Source of the DNA: Hirudinaria manillensis
Lineage: Eukaryota > Annelida > Clitellata > Hirudinida > Hirudinidae
Assembly: GCA_034509925.1 (NCBI GenBank)
Contig: CM067528.1
Location: forward strand, 4,581,001 to 4,645,000
DNA length: 64,000 nucleotides
Direction: 5' to 3'
The position numbers were made by a program, and so were the translations under genes. Below are positions 1 through 12,354 of the stretch, piece by piece (positions within the stretch are counted from its first letter, which is position 1; every line of letters starts with the position of its first letter). The notes beneath the pieces were generated by a model, which worked only from the letters and a program-made list of their open reading frames with translations, did not search any database and had not been told where the DNA came from.

Positions 1-102
1 GAGATTGGATGTCTGAAATGGAAGGGTGCGGGGAAGAATTCCTCTATCATGCGAATCAGGTGAAGAACATTTGGATACCCATGGGCGACATATTTGCTAA
101 CT
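1..102 (+). CDS. 3' end of an unidentified gene (partial)
   Basis: From base 4 the + strand reads an open frame D-W-M-S-E-M-E-G-C-G-E-E-F-L-Y-H and ends in I-W-I-P-M-G-D-I-F-A-N before TAG at about 100-102. It looks like the last codons of a protein whose earlier exons lie left of the window, since it is preceded by no start codon and followed by AT-rich sequence with AATAAA near 375. I do not recognise the family. It could also be chance, because only 33 codons are visible. Confidence 0.35.
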
Positions 103-2053
103 AGTTGGTGTAGTATTATGTTGTGGTGTGGTTGCAGTTGGTGAGTCATACCTTTGAAGTCTTAGGAAATAAGGGTTTTTAATGAGGTTTTTAAGATTGT
201 GGGTGCCACTTTGTTTTTAATTTTTAATCATTGTTGAAAATGGGCATTTCAATATAGTCCCTTTGATTCCATTTGACTGTGATGAAGTAATGGATTTTGG
301 AAATTATATGCTCGATTACAACTGTTACAATGATCAAGTGTTTTAAACAATTTGATCAAGTTTTTGTCCCTCCAAAATAAAATGACTTGGCTCAAACCTT
401 AAATGGTTCTCTTTTTTTTGCAACCAATTAAGGTAGTATGTTGCTACCTGAGGTTTCAACCCTTACTGAAGATTTTTGTTCTACATATTGAACATTATCC
501 TAGAAGCATGCTTTTAAATGTCATCAAAAAATTTGCTACACCTTTCTGGCTTGTCTGAAAATTGATATTTAAATGGCTATCTCCATTTTGTATCAGAAAT
601 CATGAATTATATCCTCTTAAGATTTCAGTCTTTGCCATGAGGTGCCATCATAAATCCTTATTTGTAGGAGGATATTAGAATAAAATTTAGATAATTAGAT
701 GATGCATCTCAAGAGATGGTCAGAAATACCATAATTTGTTGATTACCTTTAAACTTTTATAAGTTTTCTAGAGAGCCATATATCAAATACATTAGCCCAC
801 TTATGAATCACCTACTCCATCCTCTTAAATACCACTAAGAAACCATCAGAAATCTATTATTTGAATCACAGATTTTTAATATTGACTCCTGGAAGTTTGA
901 ACCATCATCTTTCAAACCACTTCTGATATGTACAGTGTACACATTAGGAAAAAACCTTATAGACCAAATAGTAGATGTTAGTCTTTTGAACTTTTGATAT
1001 AGCATTATAATGAAACTTAAAGTCATAAATCTTCAAATATGCCCTTCAAATGGCTCCCCTTAATTAAATAACCTCTCTTTGAATTCTGTATGATACTGGG
1101 ATTGCATTATTGTACAAAGGTGCATATTCCAATTATAGCACCTGCCGAACAAAAGATAACAAAAGTCTTTGCATCCGCTTCTATATTTACTCGAAGCAGT
1201 TTAGTAACCTTCTCTGACTCCCCAGATTGTTTCATTCTCGCGATTGCCAGTTTAAGCAGTTCTAACCAGCCCGACTGTCGCGAACGTTGAGAATAAGACA
1301 TTGAACACATTTTCAACTATCAAAGCACAAGAACTTATGACTCGATCTATTTTTGTGCGTTTTATATTTAAGGGAAGCTTTAATAGAACACTGTCGTGAT
1401 TGAGGCATAGACTCTTTAAACGTTTAATAGAAGCTTGTGAATCATTTACAAGCAACCATTTAAAACATTCCTGCTGCTATTCATAACCAAGTATTAGAAT
1501 CAAAACATATGCATAAATGTGAGCTATTTTAGGGTTAACCAACATCGAGTGCGGGTTCGGGTAAATTCTTTTTTTATACAACAAAAAATCACCATCAGAA
1601 ATACTGTCGCCATTTAAATATCCTAGCTCGTAAGCTTCTGTTTGAATTTCGCTATTTTTTCGTAGACAAGTGAACCTAAAATAGACTAGATTCTACAAGC
1701 ATTTTAATGTATTAGTACTCCACAACAACATCAGATAATTAAGACCGCCAAAATTATAAGTTAGCCGTTTGTTTAGGCGCGCCGGTCAAAACCAGTTTCT
1801 GCCAGACTACATTTAGTCGTGTAGGTTAATCATTGAAAAGAGGCTGGGTATCAGAACATCTCTGGAGTTACGAAAGTACTTGTTTGTTGTAGCATTAGCT
1901 TATAGTTTCAGAAAACTTTTGAGAAACCTTTCTTGTGAAGCTTGATACAATTATTGTGAGAAATTGCCGTCATATATTGTGGAATGTGAACCCGGCCGTT
2001 GAAAGAGTAGACCCGGATTATTACATATTAAATGTTGAAAAAGTAATTTCGTT
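103..2053. other. Mostly non-coding stretch
   Basis: AT-rich sequence with no convincing gene. A minus-strand frame at 1107-1316 would encode a 69-residue peptide ending in a hydrophobic segment (F-V-I-F-C-S-A-G-A-I-I-G-I) and could be a small tail-anchored protein or an exon, but nothing beyond openness supports it. The last few hundred bases are the upstream region of the + gene that starts at 2054. Confidence 0.4.
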
Positions 2054-4451
2054 ATGAATGGTTGCGCTATCCCATATACTCCCATTGCTGTCGACTTTTG
2101 GAAAACGAGGCAGTGTCCTAGGGTAAAGTTTTTCTTTCTCACGCATGCCTATGTGGATCAAACATGCGGCCTCTCTCATTCATGGTCCTTGCCCATCTAT
2201 TGTAGTTCAATAAGTCGAAGTATTCTACTCTCGAAGTTTTCTGTAAGTTTGTTTCAGAATTTTGATATTCATAATAAACATTCTAATAACAATTTGGTTA
2301 TCCTTATTGGTTGCTAACTTTTGGTAGCACATTAACTTAAAAACCTCAAAATATTTCACTATAGTTGTTTTCTTAAATTTCCAGATTAGACAAGAGATTG
2401 TTCATGAGCTTGAACTTAATGTTCAACATTCAATTTTTCTATCTAACAGTGAAGAGGACTGCATTAAAGTGACTTTGTTAGATTCAAATTATTGTCCAGG
2501 ATCAGTAATGTTTTACTTTGAAGGCTATTTTGGAAGAATCCTTTACACCGGAAATTTTAGATTTCATGAACCTATGTTTAAACAAATATCTTTGCAAGAG
2601 TTGCTAAAGAATTCTGTGGATGTCCTATATTTGGATAATACGTATTGCAATTCTAAATGTGTTTTTCCCGCCAAAGAAACAGCCCTAGAAAACATTAAAG
2701 AACTAATTCAGAAGCATAGCAATGGAAGGATCCTAATTGCACTGAAGTCATGTGGAAAAGAAGAATTGTTAATATACTTATCCAGATATTTTCAAGAAAT
2801 GATAAAAGTCAATGAAGAGAGGTTAAAAGTTTTGGAAATCCTGAAAGAAGATCAGAATTTTACAGTGAATAACTTCGTTTCATCAAAGTTTGGTGTCATA
2901 CCATTTTCTGATATTTTTCAGAGTACCGGTTATGGTTCAAGTTCAAAGGACTCTTCCGTTTGTATAGTTCCTACAGGATTATTTACAGCTTTGGGTTACA
3001 ATCCTTTCGAAAATCAATCAAATATATTTGTTGTTCCATACTCCAACCACAGTTCTTATAATGAACTCATCAAATTTGTTTCAATAGTCCACCCAAAATC
3101 TATTGTTCCAATAAATAAGCCCGTTAGTGATCCAGTTAGTGGTGCTCTCATGGACAGAACCAACGTTGATTGCTTCCAGGAGCTTCTTGATAGGAGTCCA
3201 ATGCAGCATTATCACATTCCACAATCAGTCTTAAAAGTCATGAATCAATCATGTGTCCCAAAAAGTAAAAGGTTATCCAAAGGGACCTCAAGGAAGGCCC
3301 GAAAAAGAAGTGAGCCAATATTTGTCGGATGTCGTGACCCAGGTAACAGTATCGAAGAGATGCAACATTACAAAATGAGGAGAGAGTCCATGCCCAAAAG
3401 CATGATGACATCAACTTTCATCATAAAAGAAACTCTTCCTTGCAATGCATCTGCGATGTATAACGACAATCCGCTACGTCGAATTAGCTTAGCAATTCCT
3501 CAGCCAGTAAAATCTCTCAAAAGGTGTAAATCACTGGACTCCTTTCCTTCTGTTCAAGATAGTGGCGCGTCCTACCAAGGCGTTAATCCTAATGTGATTG
3601 ATTTGAATATGATTCGATGCTCAATAACATCCGGTAATAATTTCAACCAAACGTCGAACCTTGTAAGATGTCAGAGGGCCAGATTGTGCATTCCTGAACA
3701 GTGCGAAACAGTATGTCATTCAAAAGCTGTTAATATTCTGGGATGTTTTTGTCCGAATTACTCCAATTTTAGCCACGCGGCATCCATCAATGGACAAGTG
3801 GAAAATTGCTCTTCTCTCACTGTGAAACTTTCCAATACCTATCACATGAATCACAGTCAAACAGAGAAAACACCTGACAAATTAATTATTGATCAAATGG
3901 CGCAATGCCCTCAAAGAAGGCCTGATCACTTTACGACTAGTAATAAGATATCAGTCAATAATCAATCCTTTTGTTTCGCGTCTCGAGATTCAAAGACTCG
4001 AGCACAAACTGAGGCGAATCTTGATTTCAATGAGGAAACTTCTTCAAAAATAGCAAGTCGATCTGAGGTCAAACTTGATAAAATAATCGACGAACTTCCT
4101 CCCAAAAAGAAATGGTGCAATAAATTCAACAGTTCGCAACTTAACAGCAACGTTTCAACCGAGAACAAATGTAATCCCATACGAAGAAGACTGGGCACAA
4201 CTGCCAATCCTGTGGATGTCTACCTAAATTCTATTGCGAAGGTTCCAACCACATGTCAACTGAGCAACAGCAACTACAGAAGAGCCACGAACGTCGTACC
4301 ACTGAGCATAATTACCTCCATACCATCAAAACAAGGGGGTTGTGGAAATTCAATGCGAATCATGTACCTCAATTCCCAAAACTGTTTAAATTCGTCTCAG
4401 AGTCTGCGTCAACCAATTTCTCCCATTGATTTATCCATTTCTAAAGCTTGA
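2054..4451 (+). CDS. DCLRE1B: SNM1B/Apollo-like metallo-beta-lactamase/beta-CASP protein, probably catalytically dead
   Basis: Two exons, 2054-2242 and 2385-4451 (phase 0, GTAAGT donor, CCAG acceptor), give 751 residues against about 530 in human Apollo. The start M-N-G-C-A-I-P-Y-T-P-I-A-V-D-F-W matches the Apollo N-terminus, and the block V-T-L-L-D-S-N-Y-C-P-G-S-V-M-F-Y-F-E-G-Y is diagnostic. Apollo is normally a 5' exonuclease acting at telomeres with TRF2 and in crosslink repair. Here the HxHxDH metal motif reads H-A-Y-V-D-Q, the next ligand H in N-H-C-P-G-S is Y, T-G-D-F-R is T-G-N-F-R, and P-Y-S-D-H is P-Y-S-N-H, so several catalytic ligands are gone although the fold motifs are kept. 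The C-terminal ~350 residues are low in recognisable domains; I see no clear YxLxP TRF2-binding motif. AATAAA lies near 4743. Identity sure; loss of activity is inference. Confidence 0.9.
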
Positions 4452-5125
4452 TTTTGTTATGATAGTCTTGTCTGTCGGTTTTTACTTTTGGAATTTTTTT
4501 TATAGGAATTTTGGAAGTTGTTATTAAAATGTGGAGGTCATTGTGTCTTTCCACTCGAACGGTGATGGAGCAAGGCACGCATCTAGACGTTCAGCAGAGG
4601 CCAGGCTGACAAGTTTTCTTTGGGGTAATGTGTTCGCGGGAGTAATGAATTTTACATAAAATATTGTACCTACTGTAACTTAAAGTCAGGTAATTTGCCA
4701 GTTTAAGAAAATGAATCACAAAAACACTAAAATTCACTCTTAAAATAAAGTTTTTGAAGAAATCTTATGCTCTGAGCAAAACACAGATTCACTGCCTATA
4801 AATTCTTCGTTAAGGAGTCTCAGGCCCTTCTGTACCTACTTATAACCCTACAATGAGTTCATGCCTGTTACCATTTATTGCCTTGGCAAGTAACATTCTA
4901 GTAAAGATATCTCTGTTGAGGCAGTTGGAATCACAAAGGGGATATACAGAGCGCATATAAATAACTAGGGAAGTAATGGGGTGGGAGCAGGAAAGAATGA
5001 CGTACACAATTTCTAAACTCACTGCTTCGGTGCATGCAGTCACTTTGGGGCATTTTAAAGAATCAGCCATCAGTGTGTAGTTAATGCAGCTATCAATGCA
5101 ACGCAATCTCACAAAAATCCATTTT
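4452..5125. other. Intergenic region between convergent genes
   Basis: Holds the probable 3' UTR of the Apollo-like gene (AATAAA about 4743-4748) and then unassigned AT-rich sequence up to the tandem duplication. Short open frames here (for example minus 4840-5148) show no family features. Confidence 0.5.
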
Positions 5126-5294
5126 GAGATGCATCTGTGCAAAATCACAAACTAAATATTGAATCAGCATGAATAGTGCCTTTCAATGACGAAACAAAGT
5201 TTATTTTATTAGAGATGCATCTGTGCAAAATCACAAACTAAATATTGAATCAGCATGAATAGTGCCTTTCAATGACGAAACAAAGTTTATTTTA
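5126..5294. repeat. 86-bp tandem duplication
   Basis: The segment starting gagatgcatctgtgcaaaat at 5126 is repeated head to tail from 5212, with no difference seen through 5294. Each copy contains TTTATTTTA, which on the minus strand supplies an AATAAA poly(A) signal for the DDX23 gene that ends at 5350. The duplication therefore doubles the poly(A) signal. Confidence 0.9.
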
Positions 5295-5349
5295 CACAGG
5301 TTAATATATGTTTTAAGTCCAAACATCAAAATCAATGTATTTATGGAGT

Positions 5350-8189
5350 TTAAACATTGAAAAGGATTTCATCTTTTCGCTTCTTTTGAACAACAGTTCC
5401 AGGCTTGTGTTGGGCCTCAGGATGATTGGCCAACTCTGGAGGACAAACTGAATTAGAGCTCTCCACAAGTACCTGCTTGAGGTCGTAGAATACAGCATTG
5501 TCGTCCTTGGTGACGAAGGAAATGGCGGCTCCGTGCTTCCCTGCACGGCCGGTTCTTCCAATACGATGCGTATAATCTGAAAATTGTTATTTCATCCATA
5601 ATGAAGTTAAATTAACTATTAACAGAAAAAAGTGTAAATGCATCCAACAAACCTTCGATATTTTTAGCCATATCGTAATTGATAACGAGGGAGACATCTT
5701 TGATGTCTATACCACGGCCAGCTACATCTGTAGCCACAAGTATGTCCTTGTCACCTGATTTAAGGCTTGCTAAAGCAAATTCTCTTTGTTCTTGTCCTTT
5801 ACCACCATGAAGAGTTGTTGCCTTGAACTGAAATAATTAGAATGATTTATGTTTGTCAATGATTCTATCACCAGATTCAAGCCAAAATGCTACTTACTCC
5901 CATTTTTTCGAGGGACTTTGCTAGAACATCAGCACCCTTCTTCTGGTTGACAAAGATTATTATAGGTGGCTCAATACCTTCATTCAAAATGTTCATCAGT
6001 TTTTTCCTGAAATCATTTAATAAAATCAGCCAAAAATAAAAAAATCATGATCATCTTAATCAAAGATTAAGGAGTTTGATAGGATTAGACTGAGAACAAT
6101 TACAAGAAACACTACTAACTTCTTGTCATTTTCTGATAACATATACACAATTTGTTCCACTCTGTCAATGGGTTTGCCAATGGAACCAATGTACACGGTC
6201 GCAGGCCTTCTGAGATAACTTCTTGCCAATCTCTCAACAGCTGGAGGCATAGTTGCAGTGAACATGACTGTCTGTCTGAATTTATCCTTTGTGTGGAAGT
6301 TGGCCTTCAAAACTTGTTCGTCTTCGGCCTCCTCTGAGTCTGGCTTTTGGTTAGATACTGGTAAATACTTCAAAATGCTTTGAACATCTGCTTCAAATCC
6401 CATGTTGATCATCTTGTCAGCCTTTACATTAAAAAAATTATCAATTTCCAGTGATTGTATGGTGAAATATAAAATTCTCTAGCTAAATGCAACTAACCTC
6501 ATCAAGGACAACATATGTGCATCTTTGGAGAACAAGGTACTTGTTCTCCAGGACATCTAACAGACGACCAGGGGTTGCAATCACGATCTCACATCCTTGT
6601 CTCAATTTGAAACCCTGTTCTTCTCTTGAAATACCACCAATCACAGCCACAGTTCTAACCCCAAGAGGTCCTCCAAATTTAACAGTTTCTTCTTCAATTT
6701 GTTGAGCCAACTCTCGAGTTGGTGCCAAAATGACAGCATAAGGTCCACAATCAACATCTTCAAATCTCTCAATTCTTGGTAGAGTTTGAATCCATGAAAG
6801 AAGAGGTATGAGAAAAGCTGCAGTTTTACCACTGCCAGTCTCGGCCACACCAATGATGTCACGATTCTGGAGACCAATTGGAATGGCTTGTCTCTGAATT
6901 GGAGTTGGTTCCTTATAGCCTATTTTTTTTATTATCTCCATCAGGTCATCTGATAAGCTGGCTTCCTCCCAGTTTCTTAAAGCATTTGGAATTCTTCCAC
7001 CCTTGGTCTGGATGTTATAATCTTCTTTGAAGATTCTCCAATCTCTTTCAGTCATTTCGTGAAGACTCTTTTCTGACCAATGTCTATCATCCCATTTCTG
7101 CTTGGCTTCTTTGGTTGCAACCTTCTTCAGTCTAATATTCTCTTGCTCCTTTTCAGTATCAGTTCTTCTCTTTTCTAGGAGATCGGAGTAGAATTTTGAC
7201 TGCTCCTTCTTTTGCTGCTTAATGTCAATCCCTGCAAAATGACCTCTCCCAAAAAAGTGCATAGCATGTTTGCTTTTATAGAGAGGATTATATTCTACAC
7301 TGGTATCCTCAGAGGCATTCCAATCAAACACAAACTTTCTGTCACTCAATCTCTTAGCTCGCTTTTTTTGCTTTATTGCTCCAAGATATCTCTCCCTGAT
7401 AGCCTCAAGTTCCTTCTCCCTTTCCTTCATTTCTACAAGTTTCTCCTTGTCACATGATCCCTCCTCCCCAAATGCTTCCTTTTCTTTCTCCCACCTCTCT
7501 CTTCTTTCCCTTTCGTAGCTGTCCATGTTAGCAGATTCCTTGGCTAGCAATAAGTAGTTTGTGTGTTTCTTTCTCTCCTCTTCCAGTCTTTTTTTCCTCA
7601 GTTCTGCCTCTTCTTGTCTTGCTTTGATGGCTTCCGCAGCTCTCTCTTCCTTTGTACGAAACTTTGGTTTGCTTTCAGCTTCTTCCTTAGCTTTTTTCTG
7701 GGCCAATATCTCTTCAAGAGACAATGGGACCCTCTTCTTTGGAACCACTTCTTCAGACTTTAAGTCCTCTGCTTTGACATCCTCTGTTTTCTCAGGAGAT
7801 TTTGACCTCGACCTAGATCCATTTCTTCTAGGAGAGTGTTCAGCACTGTCCTTTCTACTTCTTCGAGACAATTCAGCTTCTCTTGATTTTTTATTATCGA
7901 GTGATCTAGATCTCGAACGTCTCCGAGTTCTGTCTCGACTTCTTTCTCTGCTTCTTCTATCTCTATCTTGGTATCTTTTATATTCTGGCGTCCTGGACCT
8001 ATGCCTCTTAGGAGATTTTTCCTTACTTCGTTCTCTGCTCCTTTTCAACCCTCTATCTCTATGCCTGTCAAATTTGTGGTCAGATTTTCGGTTAGGCGAT
8101 TTTGACCTGCGTCTTTTTTCATCTTTATGTGATTTAGAAGGACTTTTAGACTTGGACCTTGAATCTTTTATATCATAATCAACCACCAT
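5350..8189 (-). CDS. DDX23: DEAD-box pre-mRNA splicing helicase PRP28/DDX23
   Basis: Five exons on the minus strand: 8189-6498, 6421-6120, 6006-5898, 5827-5653 and 5576-5350, total 834 residues (human about 820). DDX23 is the U5 snRNP ATPase that swaps U1 for U6 at the 5' splice site. Visible: an N-terminal Arg/Ser-rich domain (about residues 10-130), a Lys/Glu-rich linker, then Q motif P-T-P-I-Q-R-Q, motif [23 protein letters not shown] (split by intron 1, the codons GAG|GCT-GAC falling across the junction), S-A-T read as T-A-T, and in the C-terminal lobe [10 protein letters not shown] and [10 protein letters not shown]. Most of the protein is in one long first exon. The gene is convergent with the Apollo-like gene. 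Confidence 0.97.
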
Positions 8190-8435
8190 TTGTAATTCTA
8201 AGAATATTCAACCAATTTTTTGCTTTATCCAACTGAACGAAGACAGCAGCGACCGACTTCACGCATGAAAAACAAGTTTGTAATCAAGATGACTGCACCA
8301 AAACTTGCCTAAGAGAAAATCAATTTTAATGATAGCAACAGTTTTAATCTACATCAAATTAATATTAATACTTGAATTTATTTTTCATTCTGAGGCTGAG
8401 AGTCGATGACAAGGGTCTAAAGGCACTACATAGTC

Positions 8436-8452
8436 ATGAGGGGAGGAGCTAC
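8436..8452 (+). repeat. Left arm of an inverted-repeat pair
   Basis: ATGAGGGGAGGAGCTAC here is found as its exact reverse complement at 10618-10634, about 2.2 kb away. Similarity continues imperfectly on the outer side (GGC-ACTACATAGTC here, GGCCACTGTTTGTTT on the other arm read inward). The pair flanks the retrotransposon fragment and may be the terminal repeats of a DNA element or a degenerate foldback. Confidence 0.6.
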
Positions 8453-8598
8453 CTAACAACAAAAAAAGTGAGGTGCGTTATTAGCATTTATTTATTTCCG
8501 AGCATCTATTTATAACTTTTAATAAATTGTAGTAACATATATTCTTACATATTTTATTAAATGCTTATCACTAGACCAATATGGATCATTCACACATA

Positions 8599-9820
8599 TA
8601 TTTATTTATTTATTTATTCAAACTGAAGGGCCCAATAGGACCACTAACACAGTTTTCGGTTTCCAATTCGAGCAAGGACAAATTACAATGACAGTATGAG
8701 TCATGGTGGCGATAATGACCACAATGAGAGTTAGTTATATGTAAGATATTTGCTAAGATCAAAGTCTCTTATAAGTGCATTAAATCTAGAAACGGTTGTA
8801 GCATTAATAAAATCAGGTGGTAATGAGTTCCAAGGTTGAACAATCCTATTGCAAAAAGAATATTTGACGACGTCGGTAGAAAATTTGCATTGCTTTAGCT
8901 TGAGATTGTGACCCCTTGTGCCGCGATAACTTTGAAGAACCAGGAAATGTTTCAGGGGAGAGTCTACAAAACCCTTCAGCAGTTTGAAGCAGAAGGTCAA
9001 GTCGGCCAGGAGGCGGCGCTTTTCCAAGGTGGGGAGATTGAGGAGTTTTAGTCTGTCCATATATGAATATGATGCAACAGAAGGTATTGATTTAGTGAAT
9101 TTTTTCTGAACCTTTTCAATTCTGTCAATGAGAAATATATGGTGGGGATTCCAGGCTGGTGAACTATATTCGAGGATGGGTCTGACGTAAGTGCAGAAGG
9201 CAAGCTTTAAGATTTTCTGGTCTTTGGCAGAAAAAGACTTCCTGATCATCCAAGAGATTTTGGCAGCTTTGTGAGTGATGGTTTCAATATGAGTAACAAA
9301 CTTCAGGGAAGGACCTATTACGACTCCAAGATCTCTAATCATGTCCACGCTTTGAAGGGCCTGACCTTTGATGGAGTATTTTCGGAGCTCGCCTGTTTCC
9401 TTTCTGCGGCCGGCTATAGTGAAGATCTGGCATTTATCGGGTGCGAGTTGCAACTGCCATGTATTACTCCATTGTGCGGCCTTATCAAGAGCTGATTGTA
9501 ACTGTGTTTGTGAAGGCGTTGGGAGGCAATAGAGCTTAACATCGTCTGCAAATAGTTTGCAGACAATATTAGTATCTTTAAACAGATTTGGGAGGTCATT
9601 AATGTATAGTGAAAAGAGAGTAGGTCCAAGTACACTGCCCTGGGGGACACCGCTGGTGACACAGGCCGTATCTGATAGAGTTCCACCGATATTAACACGT
9701 TGGCTCCTCAATGATAGGAAGTCGGTGAGCCATCCTATAATGTTGCCACTGATGCCGTAATGAGGTAGTTTGCTTAGGAGTTTGTAGTGTGATACTGAGT
9801 CAAAATATTTCCAGCCCTAG
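8599..9820 (-). mobile_element. 5'-truncated non-LTR retrotransposon (jockey/CR1-like LINE)
   Basis: On the minus strand a reverse transcriptase frame starts abruptly inside the conserved F-D-S-V-S-H block (about 9815) and runs to a stop at 8731. It carries S-G-V-P-Q-G-S-V-L-G-P, F-A-D-D-V-K-L-Y (the YADD-type catalytic box) and the late W-N-S-L-P-P-D motif typical of jockey/CR1-group elements. About 110 bp of 3' UTR follows, then a short tail of ATAA repeats (TTTA units on the + strand at about 8599-8618). The 5' truncation, open frame and simple tail indicate a fairly recent target-primed insertion. No endonuclease domain or first ORF is left, so it cannot move by itself. Confidence 0.9.
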
Positions 9821-12350
9821 TGAGGCTAAACGCACCACGAGTAAGTTGCACCATAGGATCTACAGGAGAGCAATAAAATGTTAATGTAAATTAAACTTAC
9901 TCAAGTTGTAGAGAATTTGTTTGTGTCTAATCAAACTTGCTGCACTGCTCTTTAAGGAGGAAAATAAATCATTGCGACCTATGTTTAAGTTTTGTATCTT
10001 GGCTCCAAATTTGTCTTTAGTGAACATTTTCTATCTCATATAGTGACTATGAATAAAACCACTGTAACCTAGCAAATGTTGCAACCTGCCATATCCATGG
10101 GGTAGGTGGAAAAAGTACTAAAACTGTTACAGTTAGCTACTTACATTAAATTCTTATGAATTATACAATTCATTTTGGTGTAATTGTTAATTTTTGAAAT
10201 TATTAAAATTTATTCAACACCTTTAATTTCAACAAAATGCATCACATTTAAAATTCTAGCCCTTATGTTACCCTATCCCTGACTATTTAAATGTTGCTTT
10301 GGGTGGTTGATCGATTACTTGAGATAATCTGGACTTTAGAGTATTTGTTAAATTTGAGAAATTGTGATTATATGTACCACATTCCAGCGTTTTCTTGAGA
10401 TATGAAATAAGCAATTTATATTGTGTCAGCCCCCCCAATTGAGTGGGGCTGATGGCCAATCCCAACCACAGAAATCTAGATGTGACAATCTTTTCTTGTT
10501 TTTGTTCATGTTTAACTAAGTTTTTTATTCCATATTCTACTTTAGCGCTTTTATTTACTGAAATATACAATAAGCTAGATCGGTATTATTTGGTTGACCG
10601 GCATTTTTTAAATTGATGTAGCTCCTCCCCTCATAAACAAACAGTGGCCTCAATAGCCTAAGGAAGTCAATGAAACAAAGAAAGCAATCAAATCAGTCAA
10701 GAAATAAAAAAGGATAACTTACCAGTCAATTTTCTCAGACTAAATACACTTAAGTCTCACATAATGTGATGATTTGGTAATTATTTATCACTATTTGGAA
10801 GTGAGACGGAAGCGGCATCCTGCAACGTCCATCGCAATTGGAGCTAATAATAGTAACTCGCAGTTATAAATAAAACACCTAAATAAATTCGGACTCATTA
10901 CCATTACATTTCTTTTGTTTGGACTCTGAATGAAACTTGAATTAAAATCATAATTTTATTTACAACCCGAAAATAATAACAGTATTAGTGCATTACAGTG
11001 AATTATTTTTTTTAATGTTGAAGAAGAATAACAAGTAGTATTGCTCAACATGAACGTTGCATTAAGTCATTTATAAATTTATTATCGAATCATAACCAAA
11101 CTGGTCGTTGCACAATACATTTCAGTCATTTTAGGAATAGCCTTGGTTATTCTGATACAATGAAACCTTCGTTAATGTAGTCGCTTCAACATCGAAACTC
11201 AATGCGATAATAATCATAACTTTACGGACTCCACGAGTTTTCTAAATATCATACAAATCAAAGTTAGAATTCTTGATCTTTGTCCTTTTGTTAAAGGTCG
11301 GAAAATCAGAGGTTAAAAAGATCCAAAAAGTTTATTTCGGATTCACGTTTTGCGTCGAACGTTTCTTGTAAAAATTCCACGAGATAACCTGCTGCGGCTG
11401 TATTGCTGTTTATAAAAAGACCCCTTTGTAGTGGAGCAACGATATAAATGCTTGCATGGTTTCGGTGGACTTTCATCGATTAGAATTTAGAATTATTTTG
11501 ATATTGAATGTCAATCCCTTTTAATTCTCTGGCGGAGGAGGTAATTTTGTGCGTGAAATAACTGAGGGAACCGTGAAAGAAAGAACTGCAAGAGCGTGTG
11601 CACGATGACCGTAGAGCTGTCCTCAGTTGCTTTCTTGCAGCGTCCTGCCTTGAAGAGTCTCGGTGGTTGATTTCGTCGTTATAGTTGCGAATTTTACCAG
11701 TTTTACAGCGGAGTTTATTCAGTCTGCAAACACCACTTTACTGCTATCCATACACAATTCATTTCCAGAAGGTTTGAGTGAAAGGTTAGTCTTACGTGAC
11801 ATCGCGTGCTTCGCTCTCATCGATTGAAACGGCAGTCTATTCGGATGAGTCAGTCTAAAGACTCGTCGATGGCTGTCGACTGCATTTCGTACGTTCGCAT
11901 TTCAAATTTATTGTGAATTTAATATTTATTACGGAATTAATACATATTCAGAAGTGATAATGTCTATTATTTATAATTGTCCATAACTATCGTTTAGCAG
12001 CTTGTGTGAACAAATTTGTCTTCCCATAGTTCGGTAAACTATTTGTTTGTTGCCTATAATGATATACCGATAGTAATTTCCCAATTTTACTTCCCATGAT
12101 TAAATGTTGGTCATCATGTTGGTTTAAAGGAAATCGCACAACTTTATTTTCGCGCTCAACAACTACACAGTCAGGCAATTAATTATTAGGAATTATTCAT
12201 TCATCAGCTACACGCTTTATCGTTGCTTCGTTATTTGTTTTTTTTTTTAGCTGGAGAATCCAGGCCGTTAACAATTTTATTCATTAAGTGATTCCCATTG
12301 GAATATCCAGAATCATCTCCAAAGGTTGAAGCCAGAGAAAAGTCCATGAA
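9821..12350. other. Intergenic region upstream of neuroglian
   Basis: Contains the right arm of the inverted repeat and the presumed promoter and 5' UTR of neuroglian. I see no gene: the minus frame 10283-10570 has no family features. Untranslated first exons of neuroglian may lie at about 11.5-12.3 kb but cannot be delimited by reading. Confidence 0.4.
10618..10634 (-). repeat. Right arm of the inverted-repeat pair
   Basis: GTAGCTCCTCCCCTCAT, the exact reverse complement of 8436-8452. Together the arms enclose 2.2 kb that includes the LINE fragment. No clear target-site duplication is visible outside the arms. Confidence 0.6.
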
Positions 12351-12354
12351 ATGA
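12346..12354 (+). promoter_or_regulatory. Two-codon upstream ORF overlapping the neuroglian start
   Basis: ATG-AAA-TGA lies directly before the neuroglian start: the TGA (12352-12354) overlaps the ATG at 12351. Termination-reinitiation or leaky scanning at this site could tune translation. This depends on the transcript including the region, which is likely as the signal-peptide frame begins right here. Confidence 0.45.

Noticed and set aside
1252..1455. Minus-strand frame of 67 codons overlapping another open frame
   Set aside because: No start context, no recognised motif and competing frames; not supportable as a gene.
7561..8178. Long + strand frame of about 205 codons
   Set aside because: It is the antisense shadow of the Arg/Ser-rich N-terminus of DDX23; low-complexity codons keep the opposite strand open.
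10283..10570. Minus-strand frame of 95 codons
   Set aside because: AT-rich, no motif, no splice context; probably chance.
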